Position numbers and translations under genes: made by a program. A stretch of 64,000 nucleotides of DNA from Sphaerolaimus hirsutus (Eukaryota; Nematoda; Chromadorea; Monhysterida; Sphaerolaimidae). This document shows, one piece after another, positions 1 to 9,790 of the stretch (its first letter is position 1; every line of letters begins with the position of its first letter). The DNA lies in the NCBI GenBank assembly GCA_964036195.1, contig OZ038452.1, positions 29,213,785 through 29,277,784 of the forward strand, in the 5' to 3' direction. The notes beneath the pieces are model-generated. The model was not told where the DNA came from, searched no databases, and was given only the letters and a program-made list of their open reading frames with translations.

Positions 1-143
1 TCGGTTTGTTTCATTTAAATGTTTCAATTAAGAATGGAAAAACGTTTTTCTACAACCCCGTGCAAAAAACCTTCTTAACAAAATACGTAGTGCAAAAGTA
101 CTAAAAAAATTTGGCTGAGGTTTAAAAAAACTGACGTTCTTTT

Positions 144-1514
144 CAGGGCCGTATCCAGGGGGGGGGGCTGCAGCCCCCCTCCCTCCCGGGGCGAGACCAG
201 AAAGTGACCAGAAAATGCGACTTTTTCAACGTCAGCGTAAAAATTTTTGTATAAGGTATAAGGTATTATCATCAGATATAAGGTATTATCATCAGATATA
301 AGGTATTATCATCAGATTTGCTCCATGTGGCCGCAAATCATTAAAAATGTTGTGCTTTTTGCTGTTTTGTATGTATATTTGCATACATATACAGCGTTCC
401 ATGGCGCTGACGGCAACGCCAATGGCGCCATGGCGTGGCGCCTACTAATGGCGCCAGCGCCATGGCGCCATTCCGCCACTATGTAGCTAAAATTTTAGGG
501 GGGGGGGGCTAGGGTTCAAACGATATCACTTTTCGATATCGATATTCGATATTCGATATTTTTTCAAAATTTTCGATATCGATATTCGATATTCGATATT
601 TTTTCAAAATTTTTGATATCGATATTCGATATTCGATAGTTTTTCAAAATTTTCGATATCGATATTCGATACGATATGGACCCTCGATATCGATATTCGA
701 TATTCGATACTAAAAAATGGTCGATATTCGATATTGATATTTCGATATTTTCGATATTCGATATTTAGCTTTTGGTATAGCAAGGCATATTTCAAGCAGC
801 ATGTTGTATTTTCATATGGTTGCAAACATGGTTGATTATCTCTTTACTGAAAAGTACAATTAATTTTAACAAGGTTTACAATGGTCAGAATGAAAAAATC
901 GAAGAAAAAACATGACGAGACAAATTGTATCAGACAAACAATAATTGGTAGATACAACAATTCATACTTATAACCCAATTGTTTAAGGGCATGTTGCAAA
1001 AAAGCAGCATATCAGCATTTTCTGGCTTCAAATATGAGGTAGGTAGTTCAGTATGTGGCCAAACCAAATACAAGAAATGTGGAGTAAGCACTCCAACAAA
1101 GATAACATTAAATACTTTACTTTTACTCATCAACTTAGATACTATAAGCAAATCAAATTAATCACAAATATCTCAAAACAAAAATAATAACTCAATTAAG
1201 GACATTATACAGGTTCGATATATCAAAAATATGGTCGATATTCAATATCGATATTCGATATTTTTTCAAAATTTTCGATATCGATATTCGATATTCGATA
1301 TTTTTTCAAAATTTTCGATATCGATATTCGATATTCGATATTTTTTCAAAATTTTCGATATCGATATTCGATATTAAAAAATGGTCGATATCCGATATTC
1401 GATATTCGATACGATATATCGTTTGAACCCTAGGGGGGGCTGAGCCCCCCCCCCCTCGCCGGGCTCCGTAAACAAGCAGCCCCCCCCCGCTCAAAAATCC
1501 TTGATACGTCCCTG
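144..1514. mobile_element. hAT-like non-autonomous transposon (CAGGGNCGTATCC ends)
   Basis: Ends are CAGGGCCGTATCCAGG and ..GATACGTCCCTG, flanked by the exact 8-bp duplication GTTCTTTT (136-143 and 1515-1522), which is typical of the hAT superfamily. Inside are G-runs, C-runs and GGCGCC-type palindromes (about 400-480). It is interrupted by a second hAT-like element at 510-1432. A related copy lies at 5730-6172. No transposase is visible. Confidence 0.85.
510..1432. mobile_element. hAT-like transposon with GATATCGATATTCG arrays, nested
   Basis: Terminal inverted repeats TAGGGTTCAAACGATAT are flanked by the exact 8-bp duplication GGGGGGGC. Both sides of the interior carry arrays of a GATATCGATATTCGATA unit separated by TTTTTTCAAAATTTT. 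The unique centre (about 800-1200) is nearly identical, in inverted orientation, to the copy at 54934-55866, so both moved fairly recently. No transposase ORF is present, so mobilisation in trans is inferred. Confidence 0.9.
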
Positions 1515-1599
1515 GTTCTTTTTCAATAACGTTGTTTTTCAAAACCTTTGAAGAAACGCCGGCCATCGCTAGTTTCGACACTGTGCCTTGTTGTCTCAG

Positions 1600-1916
1600 G
1601 CGGCCGGCTGGCGCGTCTACGGCACGGGCGAGCACATCTGCCTGGAGAGGGTGCGCGATTGCGGCAGCGACAACTGCGCCGTGCTGCGCGTGCGCCTGCG
1701 CCGCTGGACCGTCGCCGCCGTGTGCATCGAGGCCGTGGGCGTGCAGGGCGCCGTGGCGGCGACGACGCGCGTCGTGGCCGCCAAGCTGCTGCCCACCTGC
1801 CTGCGCACCACCGCCGGCGTGGGCGTCCTGCCCAAGATGGCCGTCGACCGGGCGCACGTGACCCAGCTCCTGCTGCAGTTGTGGCCCCGGCTGCGCGCGG
1901 CCACTTCGCGACCCAG
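1600..1916 (+). CDS. HECTD1: HECTD1 exon A (first plus-strand exon in window)
   Basis: It starts after the acceptor ttgtctcag in phase 0 and ends in phase 2 at CCCAG|GTGCC. It encodes about 105 residues beginning AAGWRVYGTGEHICLERV. Frame and phase fit the next exon exactly, but I could not align this exon to a definite HECTD1 segment; the KLLPTCLRTTAGVGVLPKM stretch may match a helical region after the ankyrin repeats. Earlier exons must lie left of the window, or elsewhere if the scaffold is misjoined. Confidence 0.6.
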
Positions 1917-4900
1917 GTGCCTATCTCAGACCTTGATAAGTGCACCGTGAAATGTCAAATGTTATGCAAAGTGTCAAAAAGCATGGAAAATGCCCTGCAA
2001 CTCGGTTGACATTTTCCATGACGTTTGACACTTGACATGACATTTGACATTTTACAGGGCATTTCACAGGGTCTGGGACTGCCCCCAGGGAGTCTGTCGA
2101 GCGGCTGCACTCGGCCTGCAAGCGGGCGCTGGACATCCAAAGCGGCGACGCGGTCGCTTGTCTGGACGATCTGCGCACGCTGCTCGAACTGGTCGCCGAC
2201 GAGGGCGCCGTGTCCATCTACGAGCTGGCCAACTGCGACGCGGCCGCCTCGCTGGCGCACCTGTTCAAGTGCATCTGGGTGGAGCGCGAGAAGAGGGGTC
2301 CCATGAACGACGTGTTTCTGCGCGCCGGCTCGCACGCGTTCGCCGCCGCCGGCTCGGCCGCCAAGACGACGCGCGCCCGCAAACTGGTGCCACTCCCAGA
2401 CCCTGTAAAAGACTGTAAAGTGTCAAAGACCCAGCAAAATGCCAGGTGTCATGTGAAAGATGATGTCAAGTCGCAAATGTCATGTAAAAGACCCTGTAAA
2501 GTGTCGTGTATCCAAATATTATTTTATCGTATCCAAATCTTATTTTTTTGTATCCAAATCTTACTTTTTGACATAAGATTTGGAACCAAAAACATAAGAT
2601 TTGGATACAATAAAAGAAGATTTGGATACACTTTACAGGGTCTTTCACATGACATTTAACACTTTACAGGGTCTTTTGCATGACATCTGACATTTTACAG
2701 GGTCTTTGACACTTTACAGGGTCATTTACAGGGTCTGTGAGTGCCCCTGGTCGTCCGCTTGGTGCGGCTGCTCGAGGCGGTGGCCGACCGCCCTCTGGCC
2801 GCCATTCAGTACGACGCGCCCGGCGGCAGTTCGTTTTCGCTGCAGCTGCTGCAAAAGAAGCTCAGGTTTACGATGCACTGCGACCATCCGGGGGCTGTGA
2901 AGCCGGAACAAAGTTGGTGCTATTTGTAAAACGGAAAATCTGTTGTCATTATCGATGGCGATGGCAAACACTCTGGAAAAAGTGTTTAAATTTTTCGAAA
3001 ATCACTTTTCTATAATAATTTCCGATTATTTCGCGAGAACAGTATTCGCGTTTAGTTTTTTAATTTTTGGATCTACTCTTCGAACTTTCTGGAATACTTT
3101 TTGAATTTTCGAATTTTTTGGAAGACTTTTGAATTAATTTTAATTGAAATAAAAAAATCGGTTTTTAAGTGTTTTTCTCTCATTGTGGGATAAAAATTCG
3201 AAAACTGCAAAAAAATCTTTCAGGCATTTAAAAAACGTGTTTTAAAATTTTTCTTGGCCATCGTTAACTGCCACAAATTTCAAATTGTTTGATGAGAACG
3301 ACAACACATTGCAGCCGACGACAAGGGCGCCTCTAAAGGTGCGGCAGACAAGGAAAATTCGTCGTGCGTCTATGACGTGTCAGGCGTCGTCGTAAAGGCG
3401 GAGCCAACGGCCACCCAGCAACAACTGCTCGCGCTCATCGAGGCGATCGCTATGAAACCGTGGTACTCTGTGCCCCGCACTCAGTTGGAGTATGTGAAAC
3501 AGGTTAGCAACTCGTATCCATTTCTTGTTACTTGAGTGTGCTCGGGTTTGTACGAGACATAGTTTTCTGAACCAGGGCTCTTAACCGGAAAGCAACATTT
3601 GTATGGAAACGGAACATTGCAGAAAACAGAAAGGAGGTGGAAACACACAGAAAAATTGCCGGAAAATCAACGGGAAAAACGGGGGGAAAATAAGCGGCCA
3701 GAAATCGGAAACGGAAAATTTTGCTTTCGGAAAATAGTTAGAAAACGGAAAGTTGACACCCTAGTCGAGACTGAAAAATTCCGATATTTTGCACGACTCC
3801 CGTTCTAACGATAGCAAAACGATGACCAAACTTGCCTCCCATTTTGCAGGTAACCGATCTGCTGCCGGGCAAGGTGCTCGAGTTCCGCTACGAGCGCGAC
3901 ATGGACAAGAACGGCATCCTGTTCTGGATGGGCAGCAACGGCGCCACGCTGTCGCACTGGGTGAACCCGGCGAGCGTGGGCCTCACGCCCGCCACCAGCA
4001 GCGACGGGCCCAGGCACTTGCCCTACGGCCAGCCCAGTCACGTGCTCGGCCGAGATCCAAATAATATTTCCAATTGCCACACTTCCGATTCCAAGTGAGT
4101 TATTAGATTCGGTGATATGTGAAGTTGGGAAACGTAAAATTGTTTTTTAAAAGACGGGGCAAACCGTGTTTATATATATAATAAAAAACAAGCCAAATTT
4201 TTTAATACTTTAACAGATATTTTGCAACTTTTTGAAAATTCTGACATACTTGTATTATATGTTGACTCAACCATATTTGGAACTTCTTGAAGAACTTTTT
4301 TGAACTTTTTTTATTTTTCAAAAACGTGTTTAAAAATATGTATCGTGAAAAACAGGGTCGTTTTTCCATCCGTACTCCAATTAACAATGTAAACTATGCA
4401 TATTGTCTCCCGCAGACGCGCCTACATCGCGTTCGACCTGGGCGTGTCGGTGGTGCCGACGGCGTACACGCTGCGCACGTCGCGCGGCATGGACAACAGC
4501 GCGATGCGCACCTGGCACGTGCTCATGTCGGCCGACGGCGAGCGCTGGCGCCGCGTGTGGGTGCACGCCGACGACGAGTCCCTGTCGCCGGTGGCCGGCG
4601 CGACCGCCACCTGGCACCGCCGTCTGGCCGCAGACGACTGCCCCACTGCCGCCTACCGCTACGTGCGCATTCAACAGCGCGGACCCAATTCTTCGCAGTT
4701 GGGTCATCAGATGTCGCTGGCAGGCTTCGAGATTTATGGCTACGTCGTTGGAGCTTTTACTGGCGATCAGTTCACGAAAACGTTAGCTTGGCGTTTTTTT
4801 TAGTGAGTGGTTTTGTGCTCTGGATGCCTGGAGGAGGTCATCAACGTTTTGGGATGGAAAAGTAGACGTAGGGATGAAAAATAACGTTCTTTAGGGACCT

Positions 4901-7338
4901 CAAAAGGTGGTTGCAAAAAGTCTGTTTGGTGTGCCGTGTAGTTTCGGAAAGAATAAATTTTGAAATCTAAAAAATATCAGCTAGATCTAAAAACTGCTTA
5001 AAAAGTAAAATCTATTTTTTTATGATCCTAATGTAAATAGGGTTCAATCTTGATTCCGTGAAGAAGACTTCAGTAATGTTATGAGGGATGAAAAATAGGT
5101 TTTGATTTTAAAAATACAGTTTCCACCATAAGATTTAACAAAATAAGTCGTAAAAGATCAAGTGCCCCGCCCAGTCTTCACCGTGTACCTACCGCACGCT
5201 CTCAGCGTGAACGACGTGCTGCCGTCGCACATCGCCGCGGACAAGGTGGCGGGCACGCCGCCGCACTACGGGTCGGGCACGCCGAGCTACGAGGACGAGC
5301 CGGCGCAGCAGCAGGCGGTCGTGCCGCAGCAGCACATCGACGTGACTGGCGCGGTGCACACGGGCGGCGCGGCGGGCCGCAGCTCCATCGGCGCGCACAT
5401 GGTGCAGCTGCTGCGGTCGCAGGTGCGCGTCGGCGGCGCCCCCGGCAGGCAGAGGCCGGCGGCCGCCGCGCGCACGCCCGCCGCCAGATGGTACGTGCTT
5501 GTTGCTGTATAAGTTGTCCAGTCTAAGGTGCATAGCTCTGTTTATCGAATATCTGAATATTCGGAAATCTGTGAGATGTGCGCATTCGCTGTCCGGGTAA
5601 CGATGGCATACAAAATTGTTAAGTTTTCGATTTTTTTTGCACGAATAGAAAAAAACATTCAAAAATCGATATATATTTATCTAGAAAAAAATCGGAATTT
5701 CGAAAAGTGTTGATGCATATTTCAGGTGACAGGGACGTATCCAGGATTTTTGAGCGGGGGGGGCTGCTTGTTTACGGAGCCCGGCGAACGGGGGGGGCTC
5801 AGCCCCCCCCCCCTAAAATTTTTCCCTATATAGGGACGGAAAGGCGTTTTGCGCTAGCGCCATACAAAGGCGCCACACCATGGCGTTATTGGCGTTGGCG
5901 CCAGCGCCAGGAACCGCTTTATATGTATGTAAATATGCATACATATACAGCGAAAGTCGCAAAAATATGCTCATTTCCGAGGATCTTTGTTTACAGGGAC
6001 CGATCCGCTGAAAATACAATGCATCGGGAAGACATTGCGCGCTTGCGCGCAAAATTTTTGAGAAACACAGAAAAATATACATGAAAAGTTGCATTTTCCG
6101 GGACTTTTTAGGTCTCACCCCGGGAAGGGGGGGGGCTGCAGCCCCCCCCGCCCCCCCCTGGATACGTCCTTGTCAGGTGATGATTATGTCAATTTCCAAT
6201 GGATCTACCGTATTACCTCGAATTAACCCCCCCTTGAATTAAACCACCCCTCGAAATACCCCTCCTTAAATTCGGCTGAGGAAATAATAAACAACCCCCC
6301 TCGAAATACCCCCCTAAAATTGAGTGTAAAGAGAACGTACATGACAAATACCGCAGTTTGTCATCTGTACAATGCAGAACACACGTTAAAATGATGATTG
6401 AGTGACATGAGGGGGGCAGGGTTTATGTGTATATATACAGTTATGTATGCCTATAAGCACACATAATTACATCTATGTAATTTTTTGATTTTTCTACGTC
6501 TGAGTATGGGTAATCTCCGAAAATTTCTGGCGAAAAAATAGACCCCCCTCGAATGATCCCCCCTCAAATTTTGCTGGCGAAATTATAAACCCCCTGGGGG
6601 TATTTCGAGGTAATACGGTATGTATAGCTGCAGAACAAAAATGTGCAGATGTAACAGCGTGGAAGGCTGTTGAACATGAAAGTGTATTGAAAATTCTGCA
6701 TAAAAATTCGAAAATGCAATAATTTGTTGCAAATAATCGAAAAGTAATAAAAAAATATTCGCAAATTCGGAAGGTAATTAAAAAATTCGAAAATTCAGAA
6801 AAGTCGATTTACAAAAATACTTAAAAAAATTTAAGACTTTTTTCCCAGAGGGATTGTCATCATTCGTGTTTGGTTAGGTTATTAGTACGGTAAGACCAAA
6901 TTTCTACGCACACGTAGATAATTTGATGATATCCAGCCGAGCGACCGCGCATTTCCGCAGGGTCGGCTCGCAGTCCGGCCGCGGCGTGTCGTCGCGGCCG
7001 GCCGTGCTGGTCGACTGGTCCGTGCTGCAGGCGGCCGCGTCCGCGTCCACGTCGGCCTCGTGGCGCGTGGGCGACCGCGTCATGAAGGCGTCGCACAAGC
7101 GCATGCTGGACCTGCTGAACGCGAGCGAGATGCGCGGCCCGCTGCCCGAGGCGGCCGCCTCGTTCAAGCCCGACGTGGGCACCGTCGTGTCCGTCACCTC
7201 CGAGGGCGTGTTCGTCCGCTGGGACGGCGGCGAGTTGAGCACGGCGGCGATCGCGGCAGAGTCGCTGTGCGCGCCGCCGGCCAACGCGAATGCTCAGCGC
7301 ACCGCTGCCGCTGCGCACCCGACAGTCACGTCGTCGAG
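1600..7338 (+). CDS. HECTD1: HECTD1-like E3 ubiquitin ligase, middle part (8 exons, partial)
   Basis: Exons are 1600-1916, 2089-2386, 2750-2912, 3315-3502, 3850-4094, 4416-4781, 5206-5490 and 6961-7338, about 746 codons in one frame. HECTD1 is a large animal HECT-type ubiquitin ligase. The order here matches the family: helical segment, a SUN/galactose-binding-like domain (exons 5-6, with KNGILFW, WVNP, NLPYG-like LPYG and FEIYG), then a MIB/HERC2-like segment (exons 7-8, GTVVSV and VRWDGG). The start, ankyrin repeats and catalytic HECT domain are not on this strand. N-terminal exons lie at 10.4-14.4 kb in the opposite orientation. The exons are much richer in GC than the introns. Two introns (2 and, in the other half, 3) are CTG-flanked introners with uncertain splice sites. 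Confidence 0.85.
1917..2085. mobile_element. Introner A: inverted-repeat element forming an intron, CAG target
   Basis: A short element (GTGCC... to ...GGGACTGCCCC) is flanked by CAG on both sides (1914-1916 and 2086-2088). Its interior is a long imperfect palindrome of TGTCAAATGTCA-type motifs. Removing GTGCC...CCCCCAG (1917-2088) joins exon A phase 2 to exon B phase 1 and keeps the frame (..RP-R-ESVERLH). The element supplies the donor GT and the duplicated target supplies the acceptor AG. Confidence 0.85.
2089..2386 (+). CDS. HECTD1: HECTD1 exon B
   Basis: It reads ESVERLHSACKRALDIQSGD, then DDLRTLLELVADEGAVSIYELA and on to TTRARKL. This matches the HECTD1 helical segment containing the family pattern LIVLLKDENTISPYEM. 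The start is set by the AG of the duplicated CAG. The end is inferred at CTG|GTGCC because the conserved residues continue directly in exon C. Reading through would append introner sequence. Confidence 0.8.
2387..2746. mobile_element. Introner B: 360-bp element in HECTD1, CTG target
   Basis: The ends GTGCCACTCCCAGACCCTG and CAGGGTCTGTGAGTGCCC are flanked by CTG at 2384-2386 and 2747-2749. The interior has TGTCAAATGTCATG arrays plus an inverted pair of TATCCAAATCTTA units also seen near 25.2 kb and 46.3 kb. Exact removal joins ..RKL to VVRLVRLLE as in HECTD1, but would make a GT-TG intron. The last AG inside the element followed by in-frame sequence meets TGA. Confidence 0.8.
2750..2912 (+). 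CDS. HECTD1: HECTD1 exon C
   Basis: It encodes VVRLVRLLEAVADRPLAAIQ, then YDAPGGSSFSLQLLQKKLRF, aligning to the HECTD1 segment with the pattern RKLIAVLE..LP..LYDTPGS..LQIL.RRLRF. The end is placed at A|GTTGGT because it gives phase 1, which is what exon D needs. The donor is weak, so the exact end is uncertain. Confidence 0.75.
2959..3263. mobile_element. Small transposon with AATTTTCGAA motif in HECTD1 intron
   Basis: The left end CGATGGCAAAC and right end GGCCATCG are inverted repeats matching a family with TAACGATGGCAAAC ends (copies near 42.1-42.9, 49.3 and 51.9 kb). The interior is made of AATTTTTCGAA and AAGTGTTTTTT units. It fills most of the intron between exons C and D. Confidence 0.6.
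3315..3502 (+). CDS. HECTD1: HECTD1 exon D
   Basis: The acceptor is acattgcag and the donor CAG|GTTAGC. After a Lys/Ser/Asp-rich start (DDKGASKGAADKENSS), the segment VVVKAEPTATQQQLLALIEA and MKPWYSVPRTQLEYVKQ fits the family pattern [25 protein letters not shown]. Phase 1 at the start, phase 0 at the end. Confidence 0.85.
3578..3763. mobile_element. Truncated GGAAAACGG-array transposon end
   Basis: An array of GGAAAACGGAAA units ends at the inverted-repeat terminus GTTGACACCCTA, the end found intact at 59742-60241. Only this end is present. It lies in the HECTD1 intron between exons D and E. Confidence 0.6.
3850..4094 (+). CDS. HECTD1: HECTD1 exon E: start of SUN/galactose-binding-like domain
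   Basis: The acceptor is attttgcag and the donor CCAA|GTGAGT, phase 0 to 2. It reads FRYERDMDKNGILFWMGSNG, WVNPASVGLTPATSSDG and LPYGQPSHVLGRD, closely following HECTD1 (F.HQHDFDENGIIYWIGTN, EWVNPA, SSEGRNLPYG). This is the best-conserved stretch of the locus and anchors the identification. Confidence 0.95.
4095..4415 (+). other. HECTD1 intron E-F, no element recognised
   Basis: About 320 bases of AT-rich sequence with a short TATATATATAATA run and a pyrimidine-rich end (tattgtctcccgcag). I see no inverted repeats or coding sequence. Confidence 0.6.
4416..4781 (+). CDS. HECTD1: HECTD1 exon F: second half of SUN/galactose-binding-like domain
   Basis: It encodes AYIAFDLGVSVVPTAYTLRT, SRGMDNSAMRTWHVLMSADG, HADDESL, ATWHRRL and YRYVRIQQRGPNSS..LAGFEIYG. 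All landmarks of the HECTD1 DOC/SUN-like fold are present (FAIDLG, P.AYTLRH, ALRNW..Q.S.DG, THVDD, RHVRI, LSGFELYG). The donor C|GTTAGC gives phase 2. Confidence 0.95.
4782..5205 (+). other. HECTD1 intron F-G, no element recognised
   Basis: About 420 bases of AT-rich sequence ending in a pyrimidine-containing acceptor (taccgcacgctctcag). No convincing repeat ends were seen. Confidence 0.55.
5206..5490 (+). CDS. HECTD1: HECTD1 exon G, linker to MIB/HERC2-like domain
   Basis: Phase 2 to 2 between ctctcag and TG|GTACGT. The product is low-complexity (His, Gln, Gly, Ala-rich: HYGSGTPSYEDEPAQQQAVV) and contains MVQLLRSQVR, which resembles the RRLVRSQVLKYM helix that precedes the MIB/HERC2 domain in HECTD1. 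The linker is longer than I expect for the family. Confidence 0.75.
5730..6172. mobile_element. hAT-like transposon inserted in HECTD1 intron
   Basis: The ends CAGGGACGTATCCAGG and CCTGGATACGTCCTTG are flanked by the exact 8-bp duplication TCAGGTGA (5722-5729 and 6173-6180). The interior has long G- and C-runs and GGCGCC-type palindromes. It is the same family as 144-1514, without that copy's nested insertion. Confidence 0.9.
6208..6618. mobile_element. Tc1/mariner-like MITE with CCCCCTCGAAATA arrays
   Basis: Inverted ends CCGTATTACCTCGAATTAA are flanked by TA. The sub-terminal regions are runs of CCCCCC(T)CGAAATA units. The interior shares sequence with the copies at 39104-39528 and 43526-43950. 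No ORF is present. Confidence 0.8.
6961..7338 (+). CDS. HECTD1: HECTD1 exon H: MIB/HERC2-like segment
   Basis: The acceptor is atttccgcag and the donor AG|GTGACT, phase 2 to 2. It reads VDWSVLQ, WRVGDRVMKASHKRMLDLL and VGTVVSVTSEGVFVRWDGG, consistent with the MIB/HERC2 pattern GARVIRG..W...GTVTG....WIDVTWD.GG. The fit is divergent. The next exon is not found before the 7967 gap, so the gene is cut here. Confidence 0.8.
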
Positions 7339-7966
7339 GTGACTCGAATTAACAATGCTCTAACTTTCGTAATGTGGTCTTTTTGTGTTCATCGGCATTT
7401 CTCTACCGGATTCAAAGAATAGCACCATTTTGTCCCCTTTCGCCACAAATCCTTTTAAATTCACTCAACGGTCTGATTGCGCTGTATTTGTATGTATATT
7501 TACATACATATAAACACCTGTTTACCTCGGTCCGCACCTTTGCGATTTTTTTAGAAAAAGTTTTGTTGCTCCCCCCACCTAACTTTACAGCGAATTTCAC
7601 CCTATACAAAAAGTAGCCCAAAGAGTCGCCTAAATGCTCATTGGGGCACCCCCCATTGTAATGCCATGTGGGCTGTGTAATGGCCCACACATTTTTTATA
7701 CCAAAATGCAGTGATCACCTTGCTCCATACGTGTTTCATTAAATGATTCTGTCAGTCATGGCCGGAAAACTGCTTGAAAGAAAGAAAGGAGTCCTAGCTT
7801 AGTGCCAAATGCCATTTCAATGGCTAATTTACAGATAGAAATGAGATTAGGACATTTTCAATTTGTTCTGATTTGTACAGCAGATCACGATCAGCTGTGT
7901 TTGTGATCGATTTTTCTGCTCATGCTACATCTGCTCACACAGAGTATGCTTCTGTCTGAAAGAGAA
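7339..7966. other. No gene seen; AT-rich intron or intergenic sequence
   Basis: It contains a short palindromic TATGTATATTTACATACATA stretch that also occurs inside the hAT-like copies at 144-1514 and 5730-6172. I see no coding sequence. Confidence 0.5.
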
Positions 7967-8166
7967 NNNNNNNNNNNNNNNNNNNNNNNNNNNNNNNNNN
8001 NNNNNNNNNNNNNNNNNNNNNNNNNNNNNNNNNNNNNNNNNNNNNNNNNNNNNNNNNNNNNNNNNNNNNNNNNNNNNNNNNNNNNNNNNNNNNNNNNNNN
8101 NNNNNNNNNNNNNNNNNNNNNNNNNNNNNNNNNNNNNNNNNNNNNNNNNNNNNNNNNNNNNNNNNN
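7967..8166. other. Scaffold gap (200 N)
   Basis: A run of exactly 200 Ns, the length often used for gaps of unknown size. It separates the two oppositely oriented halves of HECTD1. Confidence 0.99.
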
Positions 8167-9060
8167 TATTGACTGGCCGTATAAAGAGAGTATCAGTGAC
8201 CTGCCCACGGGAAAAGCAGAAGCCTTGGTGCAGTTTAAATCACTGATAAGAAGATTCAACAAAGATCCAAACTTATTCAAATACCGGAAAGTTTTGGATG
8301 ACCAACTAGAAAAGGGATCTGTGATGACAAAACAGACAACAAGGGGATTCATTACCTGCCACACCAGCCAGTAATCACGCCGGGCAAATTGACATCATGC
8401 AGAATCGTGTACGATGGGTCAGCAGGTAAGCACATTTTCAACGAGTGCTTTTTTAGAGGACCAATTACAACACCATTAGCACTGGGCCTACTCCTGAGGT
8501 TCAGGGCAGGCAATCTAGCATTAATTGCCGATATTGAAAAAGCATTTTTGCAAATAGGATTGCATGACCAAGCTAGAGACTACACACGATTTTCCTGGCT
8601 GAAAGATGCCTCAAAACCAGTAACTGAAAATAACTTAATAGTACTTCATTTTAAACGTGTACTGTTTGGACTTGTCTGCAGCCCAGCAATTTTGGGAGCA
8701 GTCATAAAATACCAGTTAAATGTGACAATAAACAACATGAATGAATATGAAGAAAATGAAGGGGAATGAAACCAGTTGGCAATGATAATAAACAACATTT
8801 ACGTCAGTTACTTCATCATGAGTGTCACAAATGAAGTTGAAGCTTTAGAACTATATTACAATATCAAAACCAAAATTGCAAATTGACAGCATCACAACAC
8901 CAACCAGACAAAACTTGAATAAATTATTGGTGTCAGCATTTGACCCAATTGGGTTCACAGCACCTGTTTCACTGACCCTGAAATCCCAGTTGTCAATGCT
9001 GCTCCAAGAGACAAAAACAACACAATTGGATGAGCCAATTGAAGATAAATACAGATTGGA
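8167..9060 (+). pseudogene. Degraded BEL/Pao retrotransposon pol fragment
   Basis: Reverse-transcriptase motifs of the BEL/Pao type are visible: YLPHQPVITPGK, RIVYDGSAG, LIADIEKAFLQIGLHDQARD, TRFSWL and FGLVCSPAILGA, followed downstream by AFDPIGFTAPVSLTLKSQLS. The reading frame is broken by a shift near 8335, a stop after NEGE at 8769 and a deletion before 8876. Around 8800 the expected catalytic YVDD position reads YVSY. No LTRs or other domains are seen. It is cut by the gap on the left and runs into a GGAAAACGG array on the right. Non-functional. Confidence 0.85.
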
Positions 9061-9380
9061 AAAACAATGGAAAAATGCCAGAAAACTGAAAATCGAGCCA
9101 GAAAATGGAAAAATGGCCTGGTAAAACGGAAACGGAAAGGTAAAAATTGTTCAGCCGGAAAACGGAAAAATGGGCCGGAAAAACGGAAACGGAAAGGTAA
9201 AAAAATTTCAGCTGCCGGAAAACGGAAAACGGAAAGGTAAAAATTTTTCGGCTGCCGGAAAACGGAAAACGGAAAGGTAAAAATTTTTCGGCTGCCGGAA
9301 AACGGAAAACGGAAAGGTAAAAAATTTTCCTGCGGAAAGGCGGAAACGGAAAACGGAAACGGAAATTTGACACCCTAGTT
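9060..9380. mobile_element. GGAAAACGG-array transposon end
   Basis: Tandem GCCGGAAAACGGAAAACGG units end at TTTGACACCCTAG, the terminus of the family whose intact copy is 59742-60241. The other end is not recognisable. It abuts the BEL/Pao remnant. Confidence 0.6.
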
Positions 9381-9394
9381 GTGGTGGTTTGATA

Positions 9395-9790
9395 TATAGG
9401 CTTTTTCGGGGCATAGAAGGAAGAAAAGGGAGAAAAATCGCTAAAAGTAGGTGTAAAATAGCTCAAAATGGGTATACAAGAGCATATAGTACTTAAAATA
9501 GCTGAAAATAGGCAGTTAGACGCATGAACCAGTGATTTTGGAGGTGAAAATCTATATATAGGTATGAAAAATAGCGATTTTGAGCGAATATTGGGGTATA
9601 GTTTCTGAAAAATCGCTCCAGATAGGTAGATAGCTGAGCGATTTGGGGGGGGGGCTTTAGGGGGGTAGTAGCCCAAAATTTTGCCTCCGGGATAGATAGA
9701 TAGATAGATAGCTGAGCGGCCTCCGAGATAGATAGATAGCTGGGCGGTTTGGGGGGGGGGGGTAACCCCCCCCCCATTCGAGACCCCTGC
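9395..9790. repeat. GATAGATAG / GAGCGATTT repeat with G-runs
   Basis: Short GATAGATAGATAGCTGAGCG units and long G- and C-runs end near ATTCGAGACCCCTG. Related sequence occurs at 16850-16932, 17816-17900 and 23740-23840. Confidence 0.5.

Noticed and set aside
1306-1945. Long minus-strand and other-frame ORFs across 1.3-1.9 kb
   Set aside because: They are Arg/Ala-rich shadows of the GC-rich HECTD1 exon A. Only the frame that keeps phase with exon B resembles a normal protein.
4403-4786. Cys/Arg-rich plus frame and two minus frames over 4.4-4.8 kb
   Set aside because: Shadows of HECTD1 exon F, whose frame matches the family residue by residue.
7891-8374. Apparent ORFs running through the N gap
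   Set aside because: Most of their length is unknown sequence. Only the bases after the gap support the BEL/Pao fragment.
8167-9060. Intact BEL/Pao element with LTRs
   Set aside because: The frame is broken in several places, the catalytic motif is altered, and no flanking direct repeats were found.
8993-9676. Phe/Pro/Ser-rich minus-strand ORF of 227 codons
   Set aside because: It is the complement of the GGAAAACGG array and neighbouring low-complexity sequence; open by composition, not by selection.
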